In this document: positions 21,908-35,600 of the stretch, in pieces
How the letters are laid out: the number at the start of each line of letters is the position of its first letter
How positions within the stretch are numbered: the first letter of the stretch is position 1
Assembly: GCA_000320545.1 (NCBI GenBank)
Contig: ADNK01000064.1
Location: 1-43,051, forward strand
From: Bigelowiella natans CCMP2755
Lineage: Eukaryota; Cercozoa; Chlorarachniophyceae
Direction: 5' to 3'
Length of the DNA stretch: 43,051 bases
Position numbers and translations under genes: made by a program
Notes under the pieces: generated by a model
What the model saw: only the letters and a program-made list of their open reading frames with translations
The model's database searches: none
What the model was told of the DNA's origin: nothing

Positions 21908-23584
21908 TCTAGATGAGATCGGAAAATGTGAGAACCAGATGATAAATAGAACTTAGCTTGATATTCGCAGCTTGCTCCAACGGAGCATACCGTTGAAAAT
22001 CTAGTAACTTAGCGAGGCACCATGAATAGGTTTGTAGCAGCTCATGGATGTAAACATGACAGCATGCTCTTTTTATCAACATTTTATAATAATCACTCAA
22101 ACTACTAAGGAAAAGGTGTTGACATGTCATTTATTTTTGGATAACAATTGTTGCGCATATCTAGATATGCAGGACAGGTGGCATTTGTATCTAGATGTAA
22201 TGCGTTTTCAAGACTCAAAATAACATATTATTGGCACACTAGCACACGACGTCCTCGCTAGCTTGCAGATGTAATATTAGCTCATCGCCACGCTATCTAG
22301 CTATGTCTAGCTAGCTAGATGTATCTAGAGGTCACGATGTGAAAACGCTAGTACGAGCGACATCGAGACGTGCTAGCATCATTGTCTATATGGCCATATC
22401 TGACCATGAGCATGCTAGCATGCTATGTGATCAAATCTTTAAAATTCATGTCAAATGTGAGATAGATCTGCTAGCTAGCTAGCTAGCGAGCGGATGTATT
22501 GAATCTTTTCAATTTTTGCTACTCCATAGTACTCACACTACTAGACTAATGACATGCTAGCATGCTAGCATGGCATCGCATGCGATGCTACGCTACCATG
22601 CAAACTAGCGATCTGCAACGCTCATGCAATACGTGCGCATCCATTTGTTTCAGCACATGCTTAGTGCTATCTAGCCATGCACTAGCTAGCTAGCGCATGC
22701 ATGGCTAGCTAGCTAAATGGCTAGACGGGCAGATCTGAGATGGCCATCATGGCTAGCTAGATGGCTGTCAAGCTGTGTAAATTAGCAATGCAGCGCGCGC
22801 TAGAGCGGCTGCAGCTCGACGCAGTGCCACAAACGTCTAGACGTTTCTAGATTGAACCCATTTGTCTTCGCGGCTGGTGCGATGTGTCATTTCATGCAGT
22901 CAAATGAAATGCGCAGCACGTTGCTTCGGTCTTGAATGCATGGATAATAATATGGCGCGCATTTCGCGCAGCAGTGCATGCGTGCTAGCGTTTCCTTCTC
23001 ACATACATGCTCATCGCAAGTCAATCTTTTCGTTTCGTCGTCACGCATCACGATGTTAGCATGGCTGCTAGTAGCTATATAGCAGTGAGCTGATTCCTCA
23101 AGCGGCGTTGATGTGTGGTGTGCAATGGGCAAGAAATGTCAAACGTAGTAGATTTGGCAGCGATTGGGCACGTGTGATGAATTCTAGACAAACATGCACA
23201 ATCAAAACCAAACAAATCTAGAACTTTGCAACTGAGGTCTCTGCAAGTGCAACCTGTCTTCCACCCCAGCAGGCATCATATCATCAAATGTGCACATCAA
23301 TGGATCGATGCGCATGCTACGTGTGGCTCATCATCACATTCAGCAGGCGTTACGGTGTTCATAGCAAATTAGATGCACAACTACGACATCGCACAGCGCT
23401 GAAGTTTTTACTGAGCCAAACCGTTATCTGCTGCCAATTCTTTTCCTAGTTTTATGCCATATTTTCCATGTCCACCCTTGTTCTCCGAAGTCGCGATTAG
23501 TCCCATTCTCTCTCGCTTTCCCTCGGTCTTATCTTCTACCTTTTCGCATTTATTTTTTTTCAAGCCTCGAGAACGTATTAGGTT
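21908..23584. other. Intergenic island dense in CTAG and GCATGC palindromes
   Basis: This lies between two convergent genes (CSE1 and the giant USP), so it holds both 3' ends. From about 22,130 to 23,350 the sequence is crowded with CTAGCTAG, GCTAGC, CATGCATG and GCATGC words. CTAG occurs six times in 22,681-22,740 and as four tandem copies at 22,471-22,486. Perfect palindromes include CATGCTAGCATG (22,553-22,564) and GCATCGCATGCGATGC (22,573-22,588). No exon, tRNA or known element is recognisable. Confidence 0.7.
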
Positions 23585-24129
23585 TCAAGCAAAGACGGGG
23601 CGAAGAAACCTAAACATAACCATAAAATATAACCACAATGCTTTGATCGTATGCAATAATTCAGGATGATGGCGCATTATACCACCGACTAATAATGATA
23701 ATACCTCAAGAACTTCATCCCACTGATCGGCGTGATTGACATAATGAATTTCAACCAAATGTCCTCTGATACCCACGATCTGATTATGGCAACGAGGAAG
23801 AGCGATTTGTGGGAAGCGTAACTACTATTTTTCTCATTCATTATCATGCGTTATTACGCTACTATTATATATTCAACGGCTACTACTCGACTTCTACTCC
23901 TACCGCTACTGCCCTACTGCTGCTACTACCACTACTACTACTACTACTACTACCTCTGCAAGCAACCACTTCCTGATAGTATCTTGAACGTCTACATGCT
24001 GACCACACTGAATGATTGATAACAAAAACGTTCCAACATCATTTAGAATGGAAGCTGCTGCTGCTGTTGCTGCTGCTAGTGGTGGTGGTTGAGTTATCAA
24101 ACACCATGCTTGATATTTCTCATCTTGAG

Positions 24130-24177
<48 letters not shown>

Positions 24178-25821
24178 GTAGTAGTTCCGTCCCCCAACAA
24201 CACCACCTTCCTTCTCCTTCCCCTCCCCCCTCCCCTCCCCTGCCGCCCTTCCTCTTCCTTTTCCACACTACTACTACTAGTAGTTTACCTTGAGATCCGT
24301 TGTGGATCGATTTTGACGGTCTTCATCACTATCATATCCAGAGCTCTCTTTCTTCTCGTCAGGTACTGTACCGCTGCCATATATACCTACAATCATAGCA
24401 CAGTACAGATAGCAGCAGGGGGGTAATTAAAAAAAAACCACCAGTGTTTAGAACGTCTAATTATGCCATCATTGATAAAGTAGGAGTAGTGGTAGTGTTG
24501 GCAGCAGTAATTATTGGTGCTACCTATCCGTGGAGGTGATTATTATTATTATTAGCAAGTAGTGTAGCGAAAGTAGAATCTAAATACTAATTCGAAACTG
24601 GAATATAAAAACTAATACAAATGAAACAAACGTTTCCTCAACCGCCCCCCCCCTCCCCCCACACTATAGACAAAGTGTTAGTATAATGGTTATTGTTGGT
24701 CCCCCCCCCTTTCTCTGACCTTTTCCTTCCAGGATTGTTTCAATATTCTTAATCTTTTCAGATATTGGCCGGCCTAAATATACACAATTATCATCATTAT
24801 CATGTATCTATTTGTAGTGGTAGATGTAGCAGTAGCAGTAGTAGTAGTTTAGTGTGAGGGCAAGAGCGGAAACAAGCAATAGACAGTAGTAAGTAGTGCG
24901 GAGATTTATTAAGCATGATGCGATATAATGATACATAAGAAGCGTTTTTTAATTTTTTAAATTTCTTAGAGCAGGTTTCTTACTACTTACCGTATGTTGC
25001 GTATTTGGACGTCATTGTGTAAACCATTCCCATTGTAGCTGGTTTGTACTGTGATCTTAGTTTTGTCTGCACAATCACCTGATGAGATGATGTTGATGAT
25101 CTATCAGATGATGAGAGGATTGTGAGATCATGATGACGGGGAAACATTCTGTTGCTGCTAATCATCATCATCATCATTATCCACCGCCTATCCATCATCG
25201 TCATCGTCATCGTCATCATCATCATCATCCACCGCCTATTCATCCACCAACAACTCACTATTTTTTGCTTCCCAAAACCAAAGAACGCTCACAGGCACAA
25301 TCAGAATGATACCCCATCTCATTATCACGATCGTATGCAATGATTAGACGATGTTGAGAATTCATGGCAGCATAGGGATACAATCGATAATGATATAGAA
25401 ATGCATGTAATGCATCATTACGGAGATATGATATGGCCGGTCTTTCCTCGAGTAGTCTAGTTGTAGCTACAACATAACAGATTAGTATTTAACAAAAAAT
25501 TCTCAATGATTTACACTCGAACGTACACACGCGCTTAGAAAGCACACACACCCATACACGTGCATTTACTCTATGTTCCTTATTTTATGTGTCAGCCTTT
25601 TTTCGAGGATTATGCACTCATGGTATTGAAATTGTGATTGTAGTAACCCCAGCTTCCATTGCAAGCTTTGTGGATGGATACTTGTTGAAAAACTCAACAA
25701 GTCTGATGATAAAAAATTATTCATTGTCAGTAATCATTGTTTATTTTCAATATAAGATGTGCTGTTCTTCTCCATCGTCATGCTGCACCATTTTATGTGC
25801 TTGAGGTCTTCCTGAGCTGCT

Positions 25822-25862
<41 letters not shown>

Positions 25863-26602
25863 GAATACATGCAATTGCTATTGTAATATATTTAATCCGA
25901 CAAGTAGTACTATATATAGTACTTGATTGACTTACGTATTGAGTAGTTCTGGTTTGTTGGACTTGAGTACTTTGTCGACAACTTGATGGTTTTCACACAT
26001 TCGCAACAAGTGTTCCATCAAGAACTCCGTCTTGCGGTAGTATCTGAATTAATATATCACATGATGATGATGATGATCTTGTTGATGATGATGATGATGA
26101 TGAAACCTACTCGAGCTATTACAACCAACGATATATTTATTACAGCTCGTAGCTCAAATCTCAATTATCACTAATATATTATCTTTTAAGGTTTGTATTC
26201 TTTACTATCACTACAAATACTACTAGTAGATCATAATCTCACTACTAAGAGTTATCGCATAATAGCATACTTATGTCGTGGATTTCCATCCATGAAGGCG
26301 TCTCCCAGAGCTCGCAGAATGCAGCTTAAAATCTATTTATAACGATGAAATTGAAGTGGAATATTCTCGAAAACTAATACTAAAATTTTGGAATACACCC
26401 AGGTTATTCTCACAGGCTATAAATGTAATATATGCTAGTCAGTAGTCATCGTATGTTGGCACTACCAACAATATCCTTCTAATAACAAGTACCTATCTAA
26501 AGAAATAAGGGCTGCAGCAATCTACCACTCTAAATATAGTCAGTAGTAGTAGCCATAATGTTGTTACATTGCATGGTATTACTACTACTTGTTCCATGTT
26601 GT

Positions 26603-26635
<33 letters not shown>

Positions 26636-29600
26636 TTACCACCCAGCAACAGCAGCGGCAGAAGCACTTACTTGCTTACTTACTACTACCTACTTGTCCT
26701 ACTACCTACCTACCTACCTACCTTATCAACACGGTAATCTTGAAGTTTATCTTCCAGAGATAGCAACCCATTCAATACACGGAAGAAAGGCCGTGTTGTT
26801 TCATAGTGATTCACCCTCAACTGTTGCGAGATAGGCTGCAGCACCTTATCAAGTCTCATCTTAGCTTCTTTGCTTGCGTCCTCTTCTTCTCCGGCATCAG
26901 CACCAGCAGTCATGGTAGCTTTAGCTCCCTCAGAAGAGCAAAGGAAACATATAATATCAACTACTCCTTTTCCACGTTTAACGGTATATGCTTCAGCGAC
27001 CAACCTAAAACATCAGTCATCATCATGTTACTACTTAGTCATCATCATTACAATTATAAGTAGTGTTGTTTATGATGTCTCAATAACAACGTTATTAGCA
27101 CTGACTAACGTGCAATAATTATTCTTATTCTTATCAAAGCCAACATGGTACAATTCCAACCACCACTACTGGATAAACATAACAAAAACAATAACAACAA
27201 CAATAACAATAATAATAATAATAATAATAATAATAACCCTAGTACTACTGCTGCTACTACTACAACTACTACAATCAATCCCTAACCTCGACATAAATTC
27301 ACTGGAAAGCAGGATGGATGCCTGGTCAGCGTTCAGATCTTTCTTGACTGTGTTAAGAAGAGTGAATATTGCATCCCCAAGATTGTGCTTTGCGTTCGCA
27401 TCACAAGTGAGCGCTGACATCATGTGTTTTAGAATGGCTGCTGATTGCAGATATTTCGTTTCATGTCCTCCAAACGATGCAAAATTTGCGAGAGATTCTA
27501 TTATGAGAGATGATGCTTCCTTAGAATCCGCCGACTCGAGTTGTGCGAGCATCTGATCAACTGCTTGGACAACGAATCCACGCTTTGGTCTCATGACTTC
27601 TTCCACAACTACCTTGTTTTCCCCCTTCAATTCCACAACTTCGGCACTTTTTCCTTCAAGATACGAGTCTTTCTCAAGAGGGGATATGGTTTTGGCTGCA
27701 CGTGCAAATAGCTGTACTGTGGATTCATTGACGGTCTCTATCGGTGAAGATACGAGTTCTTTCCACCAGTTTTGGGTGGGGTGTACCAACATTGACAAAA
27801 ACCAGGTGGACGTAGCTACATTGTCTTCCAATAACTGATTTACTAACTCCACGAAACCCTGCCAAAATTTTGGCCTCGCATGTGAACGAGCCAGGGTCTT
27901 AAACATGAACCGCAACATGAGCCTTGAAGTAGCATCGTGCAGATTTGTTGGGTTATCAGAGACATCCTTTGGAGAGAGATTCTTAGCAGACACAGCTGCT
28001 GTCGTAGAATTCTTGTTAAACTTTTCCAATAGGTGATCACCCAGTTGTTGGAGGAAGAGGAAGTAAGGGATATTGAACACATTCGTGTCTGCAACTTTAA
28101 TACGATTCTCATGCCAAATCCTTTCTAAGATTTCGGTAGATACATTCTTCGTCTCTGGCTCTTCCTCTTTTTCTAGCTTAATACGTTCGTAGATTACTAC
28201 ATATGCTGTAGCCGATTTCCAGCTACCGTCTTTTGCTCCAAATGTTTCTTCCCCTAGCTTCTTATGATTAAAAGGAGTGACACTGCTGTCGTTGAAGCAG
28301 TACCATCTTGCACCAGGTTCTCCATCCTTTGGTGGTTCCTCACCTTCCTTCAATTCAGCCGATGGTCTCTCACGAATAAATGAATAGTAATGTCCCGAAT
28401 TAAGTGTTTGACCCGAATGCACAATCACACCCATCAGCCTGTACTTATAATAGTTGTCCGTGCGAGGGGGCAAGCTAAGGACATTCTTTCTCTCTTCGAG
28501 CTGTAACTTAAGCCTTTTCTGCTCAGATTCAGGGTCTAAAGCAGCAGCTCCAGCAGGACTGCTCTTGGCATCGGATTTGGAGTCACCATTACCACCACCA
28601 CCGTCACTACCCACTGCTGCCGACGACGACGATTCAGAAGGAGCACCAGTGCGATAGCCCTTTGGACACGCCAACGACTCAATGCAATAAGGCTTCATAT
28701 CAAGATCAAACGGAAACGATATTCTATGCACCTGAGCAGCAAATGGTTTTGTTGTTGGAAGGAATAAACAAAGACAGCATTGAGTGACAAGATGGATGTG
28801 CTGCTGTGACACGATATGTGTGATATGAAATTCAAATTCTTTCTATTTCCTACTACGAACTACAGCACCTACCTCTTTTACAGCTGACATTTGTTGCTTG
28901 ATTTCATCCCACGTCACACGCATACGATTGAGTCCAATGGCGAGGGTGTTCGGAAGGTGCTTGAAAGAAGTTCTTTTCAAGATGGTTATCTTTTTACCAG
29001 GATAACTCTGCCCAAATATACCCTCATCTGATGCACCAGAATAACCAGAAATCTGTTCTCCTTTGACGTAGTTTCCGAGGCAGTCTTCCAATGTTGAAAG
29101 TCCTGTGACATTAACTTGAATCGTTGTCGCGACACGATTCCTATGCTTGGCTTTGTGGTCTGAGAGATAAGGGGTTTCTTTTTGGCCGATCATCTCGGTG
29201 CACTCGGTTACTCCCATCATCTTTGGAATTGTTTTGTGGAATGGAGTCCCTTTCGTTTCGTCTTCAAGTCGAGACAAAAGTGTTTGAAAGAACCCGAAAG
29301 AATCGTCTTGTCTGCATCCAGACCCCGGTGCTCTGACAGGCTTTCCAGTAGCAGGATCGATGTAGGAGTCCAGAAACGGTTTAGGAACAATTGCTTTTGA
29401 AGCACTTTCTTGAAGGTGAGACAACAGCCATTGAGTTCCAAATAGGAGTTTTTTCCCTTCCCTATCATAGTTATCAACCTTTAGCAATTCCTTTCTCATA
29501 CGCTTCATCATGAACACTTGTTGCAACGCTGCATTGATATAGCAGGTATTGCCGCAATTTCTTAAACCGACAAATCCATCTCCTCTTTCCTCCGCATCTT

Positions 29601-32600
29601 TTGGGGGCTCGAAGTTCCAGACTTCGGGACGTTTCCCATCTGAGTGGCTATTCAAATGATTTTTGGTGAGAAGCTTTACAAGTTGCTCCAGATTGGCGTC
29701 ATTGCCTTTAACGAGAGCCAATAGTAACTGGAATCCCGCTTTACGTGAATCAGGGTGCTTGCATTTCGGAGGATGTAGCCCTGAATCTCCACGCGATTTT
29801 GGTGATTTGACCTCATTGTCCTTCAAATCAAGGTTCGGGTTACTTGGAGTGGCAAATAAGCAATCAAACACGTGCTGTAGTAGAGACAAGGCTCTTGTGC
29901 CTTTGACCCCCATATTATCACGCAAAAACGGTGCTTTGTTAATAGTTTCAGCAGTCAAAGTCATAAATGCACCTAAGACCGCGTCTTTGTCCCGAGAGTT
30001 TCGTTCACGCATTGGATGTGATTTAATAAGTTGAGCGAGTGACTCAGCTATCTTTTTTGCATCCGAAGCCTCAATACTCTCACTCTGGCGAATCAAAGCA
30101 CCCATCAGAGTTAGGAACTGCGCACAATCTTTCTTTGTATCCAATGCTGTGAATCGCGACAGCAGAATAGGAAGAAAATGGCTTCGAACACCCTGTCTTA
30201 GACCTTTCGCGCCTGAACTCTTTGCATCGAGTCCTCGTTTGATTTCACTGATTCGTTGATACGTAACAGCCAAATCTAATGATGTAAGTTTTTTTGCTTT
30301 AAAGTAGTTGGAAAGTTCGTTGAAACTAATCTTCCCATTTTTGTTCTCATCTGCGGCAGCTATGAACGAATCAACGCCATCTGCTACACCTGGAGGGAAT
30401 GGTTTTCCCCCATAGAAAAGTCTGTGCAATTCACTCGGATCCAATTCTTTATTTTTATCAAGGTCGAGGATCAAAAAGAGTCTGTGAATATCCAGGTGAA
30501 GTTCCATATTTTGTGAGGCATCGTCGTCAGACAATTTGGATTTTCTCTCATCCCCTTTCTTTTTGTCTTCTGCATTATTTTGATTTGAATCGGTCGAATC
30601 TGCATTGTTCTCGCCTGCCTTCTGGCCATTTTGGTCGTCATCATTTTTTCCTTCTCCTTTTGAGTCATCGGTGGGTTTACGGTACACCGCAGGCAATTCG
30701 ATGGAGTGCTCACACAGCTCTGCCATTCCTTTAGTAAATGCTGATTGTACATCTACGTTTTCATTTTCAATCAATGCCGCAGCGAATACACCATTCCATG
30801 GAGCAGACCGTGGAATATCAGAAATAAGCTTGGGTTCCATACGGGAGCAAATGACGGCTGTTGTAAGTAAGGACTTCAACGCATTTTCGTCTGGAGCTTT
30901 GACTGCAAGAAGTAGAAATTTCATACACAGATTCAGAACTTCTTTGATATTTACAGCTTTAGACACATCTTCGACGGATACGCGTACTTGGCATTCACTA
31001 GCAGTAAGAAAGTAGCATATCAGGTTGAGGAGTTTGGAGAGACATAGACGTCTTAACGGCATTTTCATCATCTGAGAAGGATCAAATTTTCCCAAAATCT
31101 TGACAAGATGGCTCAACGCTCCTCCCTTTATGAAAGCAGCGCACCAAGATATATTTGCCAGTGGGTTCTCTTTTACAGTGAACGCTTTATTTGGATCTAA
31201 GACGGTAAGTATGTACAACAAGCGTTCTGGTTGTGCGGGAAGCATGGCTTCATACTCTTTCGCACCATGCGGTAATTTTTTTACAACATCCGATAAGGCT
31301 TGTTTGTTGTAAGGAAGAATCTTGAGTAATTCCCATGCTTCCATACCTGCTTGTCCTCCTTTCTCCATAACATCTATTGCAAGATCGAGGAATTTTTCGC
31401 CGCCCTTTACTTCCCCAGATAGGTAAAGAGCTGGAAACTTCTCAGCATCAGATAAAACCAAAGGAGGCCGAACTTTTACTTTCCTATCCTTTGTGAGAAT
31501 GTTGATTTCTTTGGCCGCCGGATCTTTATCGCCATCAGCGTAGTGCAAAGAATAGGTTATCTCATCTCCGTCAGTGTTTACTTTCATAACTGTGGCATTA
31601 TAGAGAGTAGCTTCCGGAGTTGCTGGTCTTTTCCATGAGGCGCAAACCTTTTCATTAACTTTAAACAAAGGTCTTATAACCATTTCTCCTTTCTCAACCC
31701 TTCTCAGAAGCTGGCCAAGCACAGTCATGACTGAATCACGAACAATTGCGTTGTTCTTGTTCTCTTCAGCCTTCTTCTGCATGGAGAGTTCTGAAGAGCA
31801 TTTCTCCAAGAAGCATTTTAGCACGTGGATCTTTGAATCCCCTTTCATATTAATATCTAGCTTTATGTGTGCACTCACTAAGAATTTTTGAGCTTGTCCC
31901 CTCACTATTGGATTGGGTTCTCGCAATGCGAAGTTCCACAAAGCATTTCTACCCCGAATTTTGTCGTAGTCCTTCACATAACCGTTACTGTCAAAGGCTC
32001 CATTTTTCTTGTTCGTACTTATGAACGTATTTGCGAAACAAGAGTACCATTCTGGAGTCACAAATACCGGTTTTCCAGTCTTAGCATGTTTGTATGTTTT
32101 TTCAAGCTTAGAGAACATCGAGGCACTACTTTTCGCATCAAAAGCATCGTAGATCTTGCGTTCTTCTTTATCAGATTTATCCCCTTTTGCTTTGGGCTTG
32201 ACCTTATTCAATTTACCCCCCTTTCCCAGCATGCAGTTACTAAGCCACCGCATAAACTGTGCAATGTCATCCGGAATTACACTTTCGGTCACGCAAACAC
32301 TCCAAAGAGAATCAACATCTTCCTTCGTGAGCGCAAGGGTTGAGTTTTGAATCAAAAATTGTAAAAACTCCAACCTGGAAGATATTTGCTGCGAGTGGGG
32401 AGTACTGCCGTGTAAGATTGTCTCATCTGTAATAAGATCCTCCAGATTTTCACTTTCACTCCCTTGTTTAGAATCTTTTTGCAATACCTCAAGCTTGAGA
32501 TAGGCAGCTGTATTATAGTTTTTGTAGTCTTCAAAAAACTTGCTCAACAGCCTGTAGTCTTTTCCAATTTTCAAAATTGATTTGCAGGTCGTTTTTGGAT

Positions 32601-35600
32601 CTGGTGATTCCAGCATGAGGCTTAGTAACTCCAGGCTAGTCACCACACTCTTGCCTTTCTCCAGGTTCTTTACACATCTTTTTATGAAAGATCCATACTC
32701 CTTTATCGTATCAGAGATAAAAATGCCTTTCAGCAATTTTTTAGCAAGTTTCACTGTCTCTGGCGTGAGACCGGGTTGATTTTCTCCTTGAAGCATGTCC
32801 CAGAAGATATTCACTCCAAAAACATTGCCTTTGCCACCAGTGGCTTTGATGGCTGATGTTGTGAAGTCTCCAATTAGCTTCAACTCCGGTAATGTGTAAT
32901 CCTTTAGTTCCTTTTTGCCATCATCTGTGAATGTGCTGTACATATCGCGCAATTGATTTTCAGGTAGCTCCTCTGCAACGTTTGCAATTGCGGCAGAAAT
33001 GACTTTTGAAGTTTCTGAGTCCGCTCCCTCAAACAAAGTCGAGAGAGTTTTCAAATGATCTTTTGTTAGTCTCTTATTTGATGCTAGGAATTTGAGGATG
33101 GGCACACTAAGCTGTATCACCAATTGGTGTGAATTTGCCTGCAAAATAGATTCTACAATCTTCTCGTCTTGGAGCCACTGAAGGAAAAATCCGTTTTGTA
33201 TCCAATTCAATTTTTTCAATTCAGGTTCTTGCTGTTGCTGGCGTCCCCCATTACTGCGCAAATACAAAAGAATACCAAACTTATATGTTTTCTTTTCAAT
33301 CGGAAATCAAATATACCGTCCAGGACGAATCGCCGGCCACCAAGAAAATCCGTATGACTTGGGTTTTTTCTTCTCATCCAGAGCACGAATGATGTTACCC
33401 AAGAACTTCAGTGCGTCCATTTTCTTTGGTAGTTGGTCAACCTGAAGGAATCATGATGTACCAATGCAAATCTTTTAGCACATTTAGGGAAGAGGATGTC
33501 GTTTTCTAGGGGAGGCGAGGATTCTATTCACTTCCCACGAAGAGCATTCTCATCCCACCTTGAGAAGTAGTTTAATTACGGATAACTCTGTTTCTTCTAT
33601 GAAACGATGGACTTTGTTTGCTTTTTCCAACCCGCTGGTTAAGGACTTGATATCCTTTCCTGTGTAACATTTAAACCGAAACATGCATGAACGACTTTTA
33701 CTACTTGATTCCTTCATATAACAAGTGGAACCAACGCAGGATACATAGATTTAAAAAAGTGGAATAATGCATGACAGTGCCGATAATAATAATAGCGATG
33801 ATGCCTAGGATTTAATTGTAGTAGTGCAAAATGATGTATCCGACCTAAGTTGTTAATATCCGACGTCTCCAACGAACGAATGCCGTTCTCGTCAAGGGAG
33901 CTCAGAGCCTGAAAGATTGCGAAACATGAAAAAAATGATTACGAAGACAATTAATGAGATAGCTCTTCCAAGAGAGAGAAAATCACATAGACTTGGAATT
34001 ATTATTTTTTAAATAACAATCCATTGAAGTATAAGCTATTCGAGTAATTGAAAGTACCGGCTCCACGAGATTAAACAAATCTAGCTCACGTGTATACTCC
34101 TCTAAGAATTCAGACCGCAGCGAGGGTTTCAGTTTTGAAACCTATTGAAATATTACATACAATTTGGTTTGTCAGTGAGAAGGATGACCAATATGAATTG
34201 TTTTAGGATTTCAAAATTACCAGTTTTATCATTCTTGAAACACCGGCAAAGGAGTATGGAAGCGGAGTATCCTTCTCATTCTTTGCCACGGCACGTACAC
34301 GATTCTTTATTTCATCAAACCTGCCAAGTTTGCAAAATTACCAATTTCCACGTATCGTTTATTTAGCTATCATTACCCTCCATCCGCACCGAATTGATTC
34401 ACGAGATTGACTTCGATCATAGACATATTCTTGATCTGTGGTTATAAAAAAATGAAATCAGAGAAATAAGACATGAAACAACTTGTCGACTCTATTTCCT
34501 TGCAATAGAGTTTTGACACCCACATATTTGTGTACAATATCAATCCACACATTTCACCTTTTTGGCAAACTTTCCAACTCCAGGAAGTTCCTTCACTTGA
34601 GGACCTGAATATAATAAAAAGGAAGGAAAGATAAAACATACCACTTTAAGCGAAAAATGGATGTTGCAAAAATACAATCAACGCGGGAAAATAAATAGAC
34701 ACTCTCGTGAAAGGTAAATGATAACCGTTTTCGTAGTAGTAGTATGTCAGATTTTCATCTCCTCCAAGTATCTAAAATGTATCATAGATACAATTTTACA
34801 CAGATGTCCGGGTGAATTCATAACGGATGCAGAAGAAAGTAATTAATAACGGTATTTTTGGTTTCAAAAATTTGTACGTACCTGCAAAATTCGATCAAGA
34901 ACAAGCTTGCCCGCTTGAGGAACCTATATTGTATGTGTGTCTGTAATGTTAGAGAAGATATCTAGCAGAAAAGGAAGTAGCTGGGTCAGCAGTGACTAAT
35001 GATACAATTAATATCTGTTGCAATACCTGTTCGATCTTCTTTTCATGAAGATTAGCCGTTTTGAACATTACTGTTAGATTACGTAAATATCTGGATATGA
35101 CTTCTGCAGGTACCTAATGATTTAATAAAGATTTGTTTTGCATTCATTTCCTATTGATAATGAGATATACGTTCAATTACATGCTCTGAATTACATAAAA
35201 ATCCAAATATAGTTCCTTTAGTTGGCCACAACGATATTCGCGAGCGTTTGTGCATAAATTTTTATGTTATACGCTGCCCCCTTGAGTTGTATTTCAAATT
35301 CAAATAATTTTTACCGTCCCATCTTTCGATTGATCTATCGGACGTGCCTTAAGCATTGTATCAGCTAGGGCAACCCCTATGAAATTGTAACATCAATTTT
35401 TAGCCGATTGTAGTGTTCTTGGGGAAAAAACACAGGCAAAGGAGTCAGTGGCTTCTAACCGTTTCCCATAAGAAGATACTCAACATCTTGATCTTTAATA
35501 TCTTCCATTCCTTCGTTAATATCAAGTGTTAGATCCTTTCCTTCACGTAGAAGTACGCACGAAAGGTCACCTTTGCTGTACTTCTCCTCAAAAGAGTCTA

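Noticed and set aside
27166-33267. Treating the 1,474- and 548-codon frames as two separate genes
   Set aside because: The first holds the catalytic Cys and the second the catalytic His and Asp of one USP domain, and a phase-0 GT-AG intron (28,732-28,872) joins them.
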